A stretch of DNA of 64,000 nt from Bythopirellula sp. (GTDB lineage: Bacteria; Planctomycetota; Planctomycetia; Pirellulales; Lacipirellulaceae), in assembly GCA_028285205.1 (NCBI GenBank), contig JANQQA010000286.1, positions 1-64,000 on the forward strand, given 5' to 3'. Below, piece by piece: positions 8,985-19,151 of this stretch (its first letter is position 1; each line of letters opens with the position of its first letter). The notes beneath the pieces are model-generated. The model was not told the origin of the DNA. It did no database searches and worked only from the letters and a program-made list of their open reading frames with translations. The position numbers and the translations under genes are program-made.

Positions 8985-11900
8985 ATGAAACTCGTCACGA
9001 TGCTTCTCTTGCTCGGTTTCCTGTCAGTTTCCTACGCGCTGGCGGACGTTGCCGACACTCCGGAACAAGTCGAATTCTTCGAAAGCAAAATCCGACCTGT
9101 GTTGGTGCAAAGATGCTACGCATGTCACAACAGCCTCGACGAGCATCAAGGCGGTTTAGTTCTTGATCACAAAGCGGCTTTGCTGGCTGGTGGCGATTCC
9201 GGTCCAGCGATCGTGCCGCAGAACCTAGACGAGAGCCTACTTATCCGTGCGATCCGTCACGACGGTGAGCACAAGATGCCGCTGGATTCTCCCAAGCTCA
9301 GCGATGCGATCATCCGTGACTTTGAGACCTGGGTTAACATGGGTGCGGCCGATCCACGACTGAAGAAGCCGACCGAAGCAGATCGCGAAGCAGAAACTGA
9401 TTGGCTGCAGCTACGTAGTCAACGCGCAAACTGGTGGTCGTTTCAACCATTGCAACTTCATGACGTGCCCCGAGTTACGGATTCCCAATGGGACACAACA
9501 GCGATCGATCGATTCGTTTTCGCGCGCATGGACGCGGAACAACTTACCCCGCAACCGATCGCAGATCCGGCAGTCCTCGTGCGGCGCGTGCATTTGATTC
9601 TGACGGGACTGCCGCCCAAACCGAACGTCGTAGCGGCCTTTCTTGATGATCCTTCCCCGGCTGCCTACGAACAGTTGGTTGATCAGCTTCTGGCCTCCAA
9701 ACAGTTCGGCGAGCGTTGGGCACGACATTGGATGGATTGGTATCGCTACGCCGAAAGCCACGGCAGTGAAGGTGATCCACAGATTCCGTTCGCCGCTGAG
9801 TACCGCGACTACCTGATCCGCGCTCTCAATGCCGACGTTCCGTACGACCAGTTGTTGCGTGAGCATCTGGCCGGTGATCTGCTTAATCAGCCGAGAACTA
9901 ACGTAGAGCTCGACATCAACGAATCGGCAATTGGCCCCGCGCATCTGCGGATGGTGCCACACGGCTTTGGTGTGACGGATGCCTATGATGAACAAATCAC
10001 GTTCACCGATAATCAAATTGACGTGATCACCAAAGCAATGCTGGGCCTGACCGTCTCTTGTGCGCGTTGCCATAACCATAAGTTCGACCCAGTTAGTCAA
10101 AAGGACTTTTATCGTCTGTACGGCATCATGGTAAGCTGCCGCCCGTCGACAGTCGTCGTTGACTCGCCGGAGAGACTTAACACCAATCGAACAGCCATCG
10201 CTGAGTTGAAGTCGAGATTGCGAGGAGAACTGGCGGAGTTCTGGTTGCGTGAGACCAATGAGCTTCCCGTGCGGCTGGCAGCCACAACTATCTTTCAACA
10301 GGTACGTGAAGGTCGCCTCAAGGCAGAGCGGCCAGCGAACTTTGAGGAACTCAAAGGACCTGCGCAAAAAAAAGCGGAGCGGGCCATCAACGCAGAGCAG
10401 AAGCGACTTGATCGAATTGCACAGGTGCGGGAACTTACTCATCCATTGGGTGCGTGGTACCTGCTAACTGACGTTGAGTCTGATGAGTATGCTGCGCGTA
10501 TCGAGGAACAATTGGCAGAGCTACAAACGATTCGAGACGGTAACACGCGGGCGAAGGCAAGCGCAGAGTTCTACCTTGATCTACGTGACGAGGCGGCGCT
10601 CGGGAAATGGCACGCCAGCGGCAACGGCACGGCTGGCAAAGTCAGCCCGGCTGGGTCGTTCACGTTGCAAGTAGACGGAGAGCACGCGGTGGCGGGTATC
10701 TACCCGCGAGGAGTTTACAGCCATCTCATCTCGGACAAGCATGCTGCAGTACTCGTCTCGGGCAACTTCATTGCCCGCGGGGCTAAGATCATGACTCGCG
10801 TCATCGGTTCGGGCGCGCAGCTGCGCGTACCAGTACGCAACTATCCGCTAACGCACGGCGGACTGCACCCAGCGACTGGGATTGACCATGCTAGGTTCCG
10901 CTGGCGTGTCGCGACCAATAAGTGGCAGTACTGGCAAGGTGAGTCCGTCCACTACGAAATGCGAACGTCGAAGGAATGGATCCCCAACCCCGGCCCGAGG
11001 GATCGCTCGTGGTATGGCATTACCGAAGTGATTGCCGGTGACGATCTGAATCTCCGCGAAGAGGGAGCATCGCTGCTCAGCCTCGTCGACGACCCCGAGA
11101 AGATCGCCGACCGGCCAAGTCTCGAGAGCGCGTACGTCGAGGCCCTACAGCGTGCGCTTCGACATTGGCGTGATGGCCAGATGAGCGACCGAGAGGCAGA
11201 GTTTCTTGACGCGTTCGTGCAGTTTGGTTTCCTTACCAATCGCGTCGACCAGTTGCCAGCGACGCTGCAAGCGCAGGTCACCAAATTTCGTGAATTGGAG
11301 CAGGCGATTCCAGTGCCCAAACGAGCCCCCGGCGTCATCGAATCTGAGCCGGTCGATCAGCCACTGTTGGTTCGCGGCAACTACAAGCAGGAGTCTGCTG
11401 CCGTTGCGCGGCAGTTCCTCGAGGTCTTTTCTCGCCAACCATACGAATCAGGTTCAGGTCGGCTTGAATTAGCCGAGGACATGGTGAGTGAGGCGAATAC
11501 CCTCAAGTCGCGTGTGCTCGTGAACCGTTTGTGGGCGTATGTGTTCGGCCGGGGAATTGTCTCGTCGACCGACAACTTCGGACTGCTAGGCGAACGACCA
11601 ACGCACGCGGAACTGCTGGACCACTTGGCACTCGATTTCGAGGCCAATGGGTGGTCGATTAAGCAAGCTCTGCGGCAGATGGTGACGAGTCGTGCGTTTA
11701 AATCGGCGAGCCGAGCCACCACAGAGACCCTGACGCGTGATGCCGAAAATCGCTATCTGTCGCACTTCACTTCGCGGCGCCTTGATGCCGAGGCCATTCA
11801 TGACTCAATCAACCAACTTGCCGACCAATCTCCACGGGCCGTTTATTCGCCGGTAGTTCGCAACCGACTCGATCCGTTTCTGGGTGCGTTCAATGCTCCG

Positions 11901-12206
11901 ATCCCGGTGGCCACCGTCAGCTTCCGGACCAATACGAACGTGCCTGCCCAATCACTGGCGACCATGAACAGCAAGATGATCGAAGAAGCCGCCAGCAGTT
12001 GGATCGATCGGATCAATAGCAACAAAGGTCCCAACACCACTGCGGAACGGATCGAAGCGCTGTTCCAAGAGGCCTACGCGCGGAGTCCTACGGACGAGGA
12101 GTTGGACATTTGCGGAGAGTATCTGGGAAAGACTCCGGATCACAATGCGTATGTGCGTCTCGCCCACGCGCTACTGAACACGAAGGAATTCATCTATGTC
12201 TATTGA
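8985..12206 (+). CDS. Planctomycete cytochrome / DUF1549 / DUF1553 protein
   Basis: A 1073-residue secreted protein with the standard planctomycete order: signal peptide (1-20), planctomycete cytochrome C domain with a haem motif at residues 44-48 (CYACH), DUF1549 with a second CxxCH at 359-363 (CARCH) followed by 'NHKFDPVSQKDFY', a middle beta-rich insert, and C-terminal DUF1553 from about 780 with 'RVLVNRLWAYVFGRGIVSSTDNFG'. ATG at 8985 is preferred to the in-frame GTG at 8976 because GAGGG precedes it, though closely. Its end overlaps the next gene by 11 bases. Such pairs are abundant in Planctomycetes and often lie with sulfatases or glycosidases, as here; the biochemical role is unproven. 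Confidence 0.92.
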   Translation: MKLVTMLLLLGFLSVSYALADVADTPEQVEFFESKIRPVLVQRCYACHNSLDEHQGGLVLDHKAALLAGGDSGPAIVPQNLDESLLIRAIRHDGEHKMPLDSPKLSDAIIRDFETWVNMGAADPRLKKPTEADREAETDWLQLRSQRANWWSFQPLQLHDVPRVTDSQWDTTAIDRFVFARMDAEQLTPQPIADPAVLVRRVHLILTGLPPKPNVVAAFLDDPSPAAYEQLVDQLLASKQFGERWARHWMDWYRYAESHGSEGDPQIPFAAEYRDYLIRALNADVPYDQLLREHLAGDLLNQPRTNVELDINESAIGPAHLRMVPHGFGVTDAYDEQITFTDNQIDVITKAMLGLTVSCARCHNHKFDPVSQKDFYRLYGIMVSCRPSTVVVDSPERLNTNRTAIAELKSRLRGELAEFWLRETNELPVRLAATTIFQQVREGRLKAERPANFEELKGPAQKKAERAINAEQKRLDRIAQVRELTHPLGAWYLLTDVESDEYAARIEEQLAELQTIRDGNTRAKASAEFYLDLRDEAALGKWHASGNGTAGKVSPAGSFTLQVDGEHAVAGIYPRGVYSHLISDKHAAVLVSGNFIARGAKIMTRVIGSGAQLRVPVRNYPLTHGGLHPATGIDHARFRWRVATNKWQYWQGESVHYEMRTSKEWIPNPGPRDRSWYGITEVIAGDDLNLREEGASLLSLVDDPEKIADRPSLESAYVEALQRALRHWRDGQMSDREAEFLDAFVQFGFLTNRVDQLPATLQAQVTKFRELEQAIPVPKRAPGVIESEPVDQPLLVRGNYKQESAAVARQFLEVFSRQPYESGSGRLELAEDMVSEANTLKSRVLVNRLWAYVFGRGIVSSTDNFGLLGERPTHAELLDHLALDFEANGWSIKQALRQMVTSRAFKSASRATTETLTRDAENRYLSHFTSRRLDAEAIHDSINQLADQSPRAVYSPVVRNRLDPFLGAFNAPIPVATVSFRTNTNVPAQSLATMNSKMIEEAASSWIDRINSNKGPNTTAERIEALFQEAYARSPTDEELDICGEYLGKTPDHNAYVRLAHALLNTKEFIYVY

Positions 12207-13608
12207 CGACTTCAACCGCCGCGCGTTCCTTCGATTGACTTCGGCCGGCGTTAGCGCGACGGCCATTTCGAGCCTCGTCAATTCGACCGAGGCCGGCCAG
12301 GTTAGTCCATCACCGCTTCATCATCCCGCTGAGGCGAAAGCGGTCATCCTGCTCTACATGTCTGGGGGCGTGTCGCACATCGATTCGTTCGACCCCAAAC
12401 CACTGCTCGCCGAATTGGACGGCCAGCCGATGCCTGGCAAGGTTGAGCGAACGCAGTTCGATCAGGTCGGCAGCATTCGGGGCAGCTACTGGAAGACGGC
12501 GCGTTACGGCGATTCAGGTCTAGAGATAACGGACATGTTCCCACAGGTCGCGGAACTCGCCGACGATTTGGCTATCGTCCGTTCGATGACGGCAAATTTC
12601 TCGGAGCACGCGCAGGCCAATTTCTTTATGCACTCCGGTTTTCCGTTTCTCGGCTATCCGAGCGCGGGCGCGTGGGTGACATACGGATTGGGCGTCAAGA
12701 ATCGAAATCTGCCGGGCTACGTTGTCTTGCAGAGTGACAAAGCGGTTTCACCGCACGGTGGGGTCAGCCTGTTTGGTAACGGTTTTCTTCCCGCTACGAC
12801 GGGCGGCTCGATTTTTAACATCTCCCAAACTAACGTCGTGCCGAATATTCAGGCGAGCACTGCACCGCAGGAACAACGACGAGCACTCGACTTGATTAAG
12901 TCGCTTGATCTTAACTTCGCAGATCGAATTGCCGCTCGGCAAGCGGTTATTGACTCGGTGGCCAACACAGAAACCGCCTACCGCATGCAACAAGCGATTC
13001 CAGAGCTAACAGATATTTCGGACGAAACTCGAGCAACACTCGATCAGTATGGCGTGAACGACAAGAACCCCAACCTGTCTCAGTACGCCCGGCAATGCTT
13101 ACTCGCGCGCCGGCTCGTGGAACGCGGTGTACGATTCGTGGAGCTCTCTTGTGCCAGTGCACAAATTGGCGCCGGTGGCTCGGCTAATCCTTGGGATCAG
13201 CATGGCGAAATTGAACGAGGGCATGGCTCGATGGCAAAGCAGGTTGACCAGCCGATTGCCGCTTTGCTCACCGACCTGAAGCAGCGAGGCATGCTCGACT
13301 CGACGCTCGTGGTGTTCACTGGCGAGTTCGGACGTGCGCCGTTTGCGCAGGGAACGGGACGCGATCACAACCCGTATGGATTTAGCCTTTGGCTAGCGGG
13401 CGGTGGAATACGCGGAGGTGTCACTTACGGAGCGACTGACGAGTTTGGTTATCATGCGGTCGAAAAGACTGCAACTGTTTACGACCTCTGGGCGACCGTG
13501 TTGCACCAGCTAGGAATCGACCACGAGCGTTTGACCTATCGCTACAGCGGTCGAGACATGCGTTTGACTGACGTGCACGGAAATGTGTGGCACGAGTTGC
13601 TGGCATAA
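12196..13608 (+). CDS. DUF1501 family protein with a Tat-like signal
   Basis: A 470-residue member of DUF1501, an alkaline-phosphatase-fold family. The N-terminus has a twin-arginine style signal: Arg8-Arg9 in 'NRRAFLRL', then a weakly hydrophobic stretch to about residue 33, so export in folded form is likely. Family marks include 'AVILLYMSGGVSHIDSFDPKP' and 'TLVVFTGEFGRAPFAQGTGRDHNPYGF', the latter carrying probable metal ligands (Glu, Asp, His). It overlaps the preceding DUF1553 gene by 11 bases, so coupled translation and a shared function are expected. The exact reaction is unknown. Confidence 0.93.
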   Translation: MSIDDFNRRAFLRLTSAGVSATAISSLVNSTEAGQVSPSPLHHPAEAKAVILLYMSGGVSHIDSFDPKPLLAELDGQPMPGKVERTQFDQVGSIRGSYWKTARYGDSGLEITDMFPQVAELADDLAIVRSMTANFSEHAQANFFMHSGFPFLGYPSAGAWVTYGLGVKNRNLPGYVVLQSDKAVSPHGGVSLFGNGFLPATTGGSIFNISQTNVVPNIQASTAPQEQRRALDLIKSLDLNFADRIAARQAVIDSVANTETAYRMQQAIPELTDISDETRATLDQYGVNDKNPNLSQYARQCLLARRLVERGVRFVELSCASAQIGAGGSANPWDQHGEIERGHGSMAKQVDQPIAALLTDLKQRGMLDSTLVVFTGEFGRAPFAQGTGRDHNPYGFSLWLAGGGIRGGVTYGATDEFGYHAVEKTATVYDLWATVLHQLGIDHERLTYRYSGRDMRLTDVHGNVWHELLA

Positions 13609-13704
13609 GACGAAGTTGAGAGTCGGCGTGGGCCAATCACGGTATCCACGCGGAATCCGATGCGAATCAAGCAACTTTTTGTCGACCATTCGGTCTGTTG
13701 AAAC

Positions 13705-14259
13705 TCACCAGCCAGCGGTACCAGCTTCGCCCTTAAACGGACCTACAATTTCCGGAGTGATCCATCCGCCATAGAAACCGCCAGGTTGTGGTTTCACCAT
13801 GTGTCCATCGACATAACAGTCGACGTGAGCCGGATAAAACGAGAAGTATCCTCGAATCGCGTCGAATTCGGGAAAGGGTTGAGCGTAGGACCAACCGACG
13901 TTGTCTTGGACGGGGTGTTCGGGTAGGGCGAGTGACCAGTAGGTTGCTTGCCCCTTCCACTCGCAAAACGATTGGCCGTCCGACCGCCGCAGGTATACCG
14001 CAGCCACGTCCGGCGCTGGCAGATAAAAGGTCGGGGGACTTGCCGTTTCACAAATACGGACGGCGCGCGTCGTACGTGCGATTTCTATGCCTCGAAAGCT
14101 GACAACCACTTCGCGTTCATCCGGCACAATTGCCGGAGGTCTTGGGTAATCCCAAACCGATTCCTGGCCGTCTCTGGGTGGTATGGCAAACGGCGGTCTT
14201 GTCTGTCCGGTATTCTTCCACATGCTCCGGGCTTGCTGCACTCGGTCGGAACTGTCCAT
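13705..14259 (-). CDS. DUF427 domain protein
   Basis: A 184-residue soluble protein. The core from about residue 40 matches DUF427: 'VVVSFRGIEIARTTRAVRICETASPPTFYLP' near the start of the domain, 'CEWKGQATYW', and 'YFSFYPAHVDCYVDGH' near the end. These small cupin-like beta proteins have no settled function. No signal peptide or membrane segment is present. It lies on the strand opposite to the DUF1501 gene, converging on it with about 100 bases between. Confidence 0.85.
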   Translation of the reverse strand: MDSSDRVQQARSMWKNTGQTRPPFAIPPRDGQESVWDYPRPPAIVPDEREVVVSFRGIEIARTTRAVRICETASPPTFYLPAPDVAAVYLRRSDGQSFCEWKGQATYWSLALPEHPVQDNVGWSYAQPFPEFDAIRGYFSFYPAHVDCYVDGHMVKPQPGGFYGGWITPEIVGPFKGEAGTAGW

Positions 14260-14411
14260 GATTCACACCAATCGTCACTGTCGTCAGGAATAGGAACCGT
14301 CGCCGTTTGCGAATGATCCGAAATCGGAGCGGCGTGAACGTCATCAGATCATCTCTCGGTCGCTTGACTCGATCGACGGGCCAAAGCCACTACTTTCGAA
14401 CTTTCCTCTGT

Positions 14412-15482
14412 TTATTCGTCACCGAGGATCCGCACTCGGCCCGTATCGGCGCTAATCTCAACTTGCCCACCCAGCGGCAACGTCGCGTTCATGACATGAT
14501 GGCCGACCGGGTAGTTCATCAGAACGGGAATACCAAGTGGCTCGAAGTACTGCCGCAATACGCCATTAACCAAGAACCAAGGATCCTCTTCGTCGTTGTC
14601 CTCCCGGTCAGAACTCTTGGTGAATTGGCCGAGGATCGCACCGCGCAGATTGTCGAGTTTCCCTGCCAATTTCAATTGTCGGAGCATCCGATCGATGCGA
14701 TATGGGGCTTCACGGACGTCTTCGATCAACAAGATTGCATCTTGTGTATCGAGTGCATAGGGTGTCCCTTCCAATGCTGCTACGAGCGAGAGATTTCCCC
14801 CCGTGAGTCGGCCACGTGCCGTGCCAGTGCCCACCAACATCGGACGGGGCACGCCTTCGGGAATCTCGATCGTGTAGGACAACGGGCGCGGTCTGTTCTG
14901 TTCGGCGGCTTCCACGGCGGCAAAGAAATACTTCTCGGAGAACTTGGTGAGATAGTTGCGCTCCCATTGCTCAATCTTTACTTCGCCACCAAGTCCCCAC
15001 TGTGGGTTGGGGCTGTGCCAGGTGATGAGTCCCGCCTTGCGATTGATGGCGGCATGGAGGGCGGTAATGTCACTGAAGCCGATGAGAATTTTCGGATTGG
15101 CGCGAATCACTTCGTAGTCAAGCAGATCAAGCATGCGCATCGTGCCGTAGCCGCCCGTTCCCGGAAAGATCGCCTTGACTTCTGGATCGCGAAAGGCCTG
15201 CATCAGCTCTTCAGCGCGTCGGCTATCGCTGCCGGCTAGATAGCCGTCCTTGGAGAACAAGTCGTCTCGATACTTGATTTTGTAGCCGCGTTCGATTAGT
15301 CGCTCTTCGGCTAGCATCATCCGCTCCTTGTCCAGATCGCCCGCGGGTGCGACGAACATGATCGTATCCCCCGCCTGCAATCGCTCGGGCCAAATCATCG
15401 CACGCTGTTCCGCGTGGGCACACGAGGCTAGCGCCAGCACGATCAGTGGACTATTCAGGAGAAATCTTGCTACGGATGCCAT
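14412..15482 (-). CDS. LD-carboxypeptidase (peptidase S66, LdcA/MccF-like)
   Basis: A 356-residue serine peptidase of family S66, which removes the terminal D-residue of peptidoglycan tetrapeptides or, in the MccF branch, inactivates microcin-type compounds. A signal peptide (about 1-24) suggests action outside the cytoplasm. The probable triad is Ser137 in the nucleophile elbow 'IGFSDITALH', Glu254 in 'LLIEDVREAPYRIDRML' and His328 in 'YPVGHHVMNATLPLG'. The substrate-side loop 'GTGGYGTMRML' is at 108-118. Many LdcA enzymes are cytoplasmic, so the signal peptide is a mild oddity. Peptidoglycan in planctomycetes is thin, and the true substrate is uncertain. Confidence 0.9.
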   Translation of the reverse strand: MASVARFLLNSPLIVLALASCAHAEQRAMIWPERLQAGDTIMFVAPAGDLDKERMMLAEERLIERGYKIKYRDDLFSKDGYLAGSDSRRAEELMQAFRDPEVKAIFPGTGGYGTMRMLDLLDYEVIRANPKILIGFSDITALHAAINRKAGLITWHSPNPQWGLGGEVKIEQWERNYLTKFSEKYFFAAVEAAEQNRPRPLSYTIEIPEGVPRPMLVGTGTARGRLTGGNLSLVAALEGTPYALDTQDAILLIEDVREAPYRIDRMLRQLKLAGKLDNLRGAILGQFTKSSDREDNDEEDPWFLVNGVLRQYFEPLGIPVLMNYPVGHHVMNATLPLGGQVEISADTGRVRILGDE

Positions 15483-15595
15483 GGACGACGCTCACATCTT
15501 AGCTTGAAAAAGTAAACAACACAGAAGCCAGCGCGTCGTTAAGCAACGATCGTCGAGGTTCTCAATTGCGGCCTGCTCAAAATCTGCATCTCGGA

Positions 15596-16687
15596 TCACA
15601 CGTTGAACAAGAAGTGACAGACATCACTATCTTGAACAACGTAACCCTTGCCTTCAACTCGCATTTTGCCAGCGTCGCGGATTGCTTTTTCGCTACCGTA
15701 CTCGTCCAGGTCGTCGACAGAGTACGTTTCGCAGCGAATGAATCCTCGCTCGAAATCGGTGTGGATTACGCCCGCTGCCTGTGGGGCCGTCGCTCCGATA
15801 GGAATCGTCCACGCACGAATCTCTTTTTCTCCTGCGGTAAAGTAGCTCTGCAGACCCAATAGCTGATAGGTGGCGCGAGCCAGAACGGCTAGCGCGGGTT
15901 CCGCGAGGCCAAGGCTTTCGAGCATCTCGCGACGCTCCTCTTCGTCGAGTTCCGTCAGTTCTGCTTCCAAGCGAGCGCACACAGGCACAACCGAGCCACC
16001 CTCTTCTGCCGCGCGCTGACGGAGAGTTTGCACATACTGGTTTTCCCCTTGCAGATCGTCTTCGTTGACGTTGGCCACGTACAGCACGTGCTTAGCGGTG
16101 AGCAATTGCAATTCGGCTAGTATCTTCGTGTTGCCGGGGTCTTCGTAACGCAACGAGCGAACCGGCTTGCCGTCTGCCAATGCCTTTTCGCACTCTGCCA
16201 GCACTTCGAGCTTGGCTTTCGCCTCCTTGTCGCCCGAGCGAGCTGTTCGGGTGGCTTTGTCAGTCTGTGATTCGACCGATTGCATGTCGGCGAGCATCAG
16301 CTCGGTGTCGATTGTATCAACGTCCCGAATTGGATCGACGTTGCCGTCGACGTGGATCACGTCCGACTCTTCGAAACAACGAACCACGTGCAGAATCGCG
16401 TCGACATTGCGAATATGGGACAGAAACTTGTTGCCAAGGCCTTCGCCCTCTGATGCCCCGCGTACGATGCCAGCGATGTCTACGAGTTGGAGAACGGCGG
16501 GGATCACCTTCTCTGTTTTGATGTGCGTTTCAATGCGAGCCAATCGTGAATCGGGCACCGGTACCGCGCCTACGTTGGGCTCGATCGTGCAGAATGGATA
16601 GTTCTCGCTGGCGATGCCAGCAGAGGTGAGCGCGTTGAAGAGTGTCGACTTGCCCACGTTGGGCAGCCCCACAATCCCAGCTTCCAT
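15596..16687 (-). CDS. ychF: Redox-regulated ATPase YchF
   Basis: A 363-residue Obg-family P-loop NTPase, the same length as the E. coli protein. The G1 loop is residues 7-15 (GLPNVGKST), with a hydrophobic residue in the place of catalytic Gln as is usual for the family. A modified specificity motif, 'NVNEDD', replaces NKxD and is linked to ATP preference. The C-terminus holds the TGS domain with '[21 protein letters not shown]'. YchF binds ribosomes and takes part in stress responses. AAGGAA lies before the ATG. It stands alone on the minus strand. Confidence 0.97.
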   Translation of the reverse strand: MEAGIVGLPNVGKSTLFNALTSAGIASENYPFCTIEPNVGAVPVPDSRLARIETHIKTEKVIPAVLQLVDIAGIVRGASEGEGLGNKFLSHIRNVDAILHVVRCFEESDVIHVDGNVDPIRDVDTIDTELMLADMQSVESQTDKATRTARSGDKEAKAKLEVLAECEKALADGKPVRSLRYEDPGNTKILAELQLLTAKHVLYVANVNEDDLQGENQYVQTLRQRAAEEGGSVVPVCARLEAELTELDEEERREMLESLGLAEPALAVLARATYQLLGLQSYFTAGEKEIRAWTIPIGATAPQAAGVIHTDFERGFIRCETYSVDDLDEYGSEKAIRDAGKMRVEGKGYVVQDSDVCHFLFNV

Positions 16688-16945
16688 TGTGAATTCCTTC
16701 GGGTAACGTCAGTCGAGGTGCAGAAGGCATGGTTCGTCCGGACGGACCAAGCCCGGTATTCTAGCGGAGGGCTCGGCCATGTAACAACGGTGGCAGCGAA
16801 AACTTGTCAATCTCACGTGGCCAGAATCGCTAGGAGCGGCAATAATAGCGTTGCAGACTTAGCGACTGGCCCATGGCGAAGAAGTTCCAAGTTTCACGCC
16901 CGGTCGCGATTCTAGGCAATGCAGTTCCAGAGGGGATGATATTCG

Positions 16946-18658
16946 ATGGTCAATAGTCGCAAGTCAGCAGTTTGCGTCGTTGCTGTGACGCTCGTTATGG
17001 CAGTGAATTGGAATGGTCGTCTGGTTGTTGCCCAAGAGATTCCGGCCCCGCTGACTCAAAATATTCCGGCTGAGGAAAGCAACCGCGACGGGCTGTCGAT
17101 CTTGGACGACGCGATGCGTCTGAAGGTGACCAGCAACGGTCTCCAAGAACTGAATCGCGTGATCGAATTGCTCGAAACCGCAATCGACACGGGGTTGGAG
17201 GAAGAAGACAGCGACTTCGCCGAACAAATGCTCTCCGACTCGCTGATGGAGCGCGCGACGAATCTTATGCAGGTGATCAACACTCGGTCGATTGCCGACC
17301 CGCGCGTCCAGAAAATCCGCAAGTTGATCACGTCTGACTTGGGTGCTGTGATCGCCTACAACGATCCACCAGCAACTGCGTATTCTATGCTTGCGAAGTT
17401 GCAGGCCCTGCCCGGTGGCGATCCGCGCGAGGCACGTCGAGCGATCGGCAAGTACCTGAAGTTCAATGATCTCACCGAGGAGGAACGTGCCGAGGCGCTG
17501 GTTCTGCGTGCCCGACTGATTAAGGATCGAAGCAAAGCGTTGGACGATATGCGGGAAGCAATATCGCTAGCCCCAGAAAACACTAGCTACCGCCTCGCCT
17601 TAGCGATCTTCCTGCGACTTGAGAATAAACTGGACGAAGCACTGGCCGCGATTAAGGAAGTTCAAGAACTTAATCCAGCCGATGGCAATGCAGTGATTCT
17701 TGAAGGCGAGATCTATCGGCAGCAGAATCGGATTGAAGAAGCTCTGGCGAGCTTCGCGAAGGCGACCGAACTGACGCCGCAGGCGCCCGGACCCTATCAG
17801 AATCGAGGGGAAATTTTCCGCCAGCAGGGCAAGTTTGACGAGGCGATCGAGCAATTCAACGAAGTGCTCAAGTTGCAGCCAGGTGTGTTGATGACGCTGC
17901 TGCATCGGGCGGACGCGTACATGGCTGACAAACGATTTCAAGAAGCCCTCGCCGATATCGAAATCGTACTGGAGAAGCAGCCCTCGTTTGTCGCCGCACA
18001 CCGCCTCCGTGCCGAAATCCTGACTCGTCTGGACCGACTGGCCGAAGCGATCGACAAGATTGAGCGGGTCTCAGCGGCAATGCCCGACCAGATAGAATTG
18101 AAGAACCAGCTAGCTTTGTACTACTTGGTGGCAAAGCAGCCCAGCAAGGCGATCGAAGCGTACAGCGACATCTTGGACCAACAGCCCAATAACTTCTCAG
18201 CATTGCAATCCAGAGGAGACGCCTTTCTGACGATCGGGAAGCATGCCGAAGCGATCTCCGACTTTACTCGAGCGCTGAAGCTGAAGCCCGAGGACACGAC
18301 GCTCTTGAACAACCTCGCCTGGGTCCTCGCCACCTCGCCCGAAGACGGACTTCGAGATGGCGACCGCGCCCTGGAACTTGCCACCAGAGCGTGTGAACTA
18401 ACCGGGTACAATACGCCGCACATTCTCAGCACGCTGGCCGCAGCACTGGCGGAGACCGGCGATTTCGAAGCTGCCATCGAGCGCTCGCAGCAGGCCGTGA
18501 ACCTCAATGATCCCGAGCACGGTGAGCAACTGGTCAAGGAATTGGAAAGCTACCAACAGGGGAATCCTTGGCGTGAGAAGCAGACCTTGGAGGAGGAGAC
18601 TCCCACCGCTCCGCTGGAAGAGTCGCCACAGAAGCCAGTCGATCAACCCAGTCTGTGA
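16946..18658 (+). CDS. Secreted TPR repeat protein
   Basis: A 570-residue protein with a signal peptide (about residues 1-29, cut near VVAQ). Residues from about 200 to 520 are tandem tetratricopeptide repeats, seen as recurring 34-residue helix pairs with A..G and 'A...Y..AL.L.P' patterns, for example 'EEALASFAKATELTPQAPG' and 'DEAIEQFNEVLKLQPG'. The C-terminal 45 residues are rich in Glu and Pro and probably unstructured. TPR arrays scaffold protein contacts; the partner is unknown. It is followed by tRNA-Leu on the same strand. GAGGGG precedes the ATG. Confidence 0.88.
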   Translation: MVNSRKSAVCVVAVTLVMAVNWNGRLVVAQEIPAPLTQNIPAEESNRDGLSILDDAMRLKVTSNGLQELNRVIELLETAIDTGLEEEDSDFAEQMLSDSLMERATNLMQVINTRSIADPRVQKIRKLITSDLGAVIAYNDPPATAYSMLAKLQALPGGDPREARRAIGKYLKFNDLTEEERAEALVLRARLIKDRSKALDDMREAISLAPENTSYRLALAIFLRLENKLDEALAAIKEVQELNPADGNAVILEGEIYRQQNRIEEALASFAKATELTPQAPGPYQNRGEIFRQQGKFDEAIEQFNEVLKLQPGVLMTLLHRADAYMADKRFQEALADIEIVLEKQPSFVAAHRLRAEILTRLDRLAEAIDKIERVSAAMPDQIELKNQLALYYLVAKQPSKAIEAYSDILDQQPNNFSALQSRGDAFLTIGKHAEAISDFTRALKLKPEDTTLLNNLAWVLATSPEDGLRDGDRALELATRACELTGYNTPHILSTLAAALAETGDFEAAIERSQQAVNLNDPEHGEQLVKELESYQQGNPWREKQTLEEETPTAPLEESPQKPVDQPSL

Positions 18659-18786
18659 TGGGTGACTGCTCGGGTATGGAGCCAGCCAAGTGGCACTGAG
18701 CGTCTCTCGGCCACGCTGCCTTGAAGGCGTAGGTCTCAGCGAGTAGACTTGAGCACTTGTCGCAACTCTGAAAGCGGCAGGCAATT

Positions 18787-18870
18787 GGGCCCGTGGCGGA
18801 ATTGGCAGACGCGCATGCTTGAGGGGCATGTGCCCGCAAGGGCGTGCTGGTTCGACTCCAGTCGGGCCCA
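18787..18870 (+). tRNA. tRNA-Leu(GAG)
   Basis: An 84-base class II tRNA. The acceptor GGGCCCG pairs perfectly with CGGGCCC, with discriminator A and no encoded CCA. The anticodon stem CATGC/GCATG holds loop TTGAGGG, anticodon GAG. A long variable arm (TGCCCGCAAGGGCG region) and a T-arm with GGTTCGACTCC complete it. It reads Leu codons CTC/CTT. Confidence 0.95.
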
Positions 18871-18880
18871 CTTGATAGAA

Positions 18881-18964
18881 GTTCGAGTGACGAAATACCC
18901 AATGACGCGGGTGCCTGACATCTGTTGAAACATCGATTCGTCATTAGGTATTTCGTCATTCGAC
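18881..18964. repeat. Long imperfect palindrome downstream of tRNA-Leu
   Basis: Left arm 18885-18907 (core GACGAAATACCCAATGACG) and right arm 18939-18961 (core CGTCATTAGGTATTTCGTC) are inverted copies with two differences, both of the kind that keeps G-T pairing in RNA. The arms enclose a 31-base loop. It looks like an interspersed intergenic palindrome (REP-like) rather than a terminator, because no T run follows directly. A separate terminator lies just after it. Confidence 0.7.
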
Positions 18965-18981
18965 ATTTCTCTTGAGACTGA

Positions 18982-19020
18982 GGCTCGTGGTCAACTGATT
19001 GGCCGCGAGCCTTTTTCTTT
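18982..19020 (+). terminator. Intrinsic terminator after tRNA-Leu
   Basis: Stem GGCTCGTGG (18982-18990) pairs with CCGCGAGCC (19003-19011) with one G-T pair, and is followed by TTTTTCTTT. It probably ends the tRNA-Leu transcript before ferritin. Confidence 0.8.
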
Positions 19021-19151
19021 GCAAATCGACATTCGATTGCGTATCGAAGCGTAGACTCTTTGGCAATATCACATAGAATTCCTGTGATTGAAGCCAATCC
19101 CAAACCGATACACCTACCGTCGTCGAAGCGAAATCGAGGAGAGTAACTGCT

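Noticed and set aside
9411-10442. 343-residue open frame antisense to the DUF1549 gene
   Set aside because: It lies entirely within a well-supported gene and shows no protein features.
15109-15174. Loss of the catalytic Ser in the LD-carboxypeptidase (loop reads GGYGTMR)
   Set aside because: The nucleophile of S66 peptidases lies in the G-x-S-D-x-T motif, and Ser137 is present there.
14307-15239. 310-residue open frame antisense to the LD-carboxypeptidase
   Set aside because: It is a shadow of a gene with clear active-site motifs on the opposite strand.
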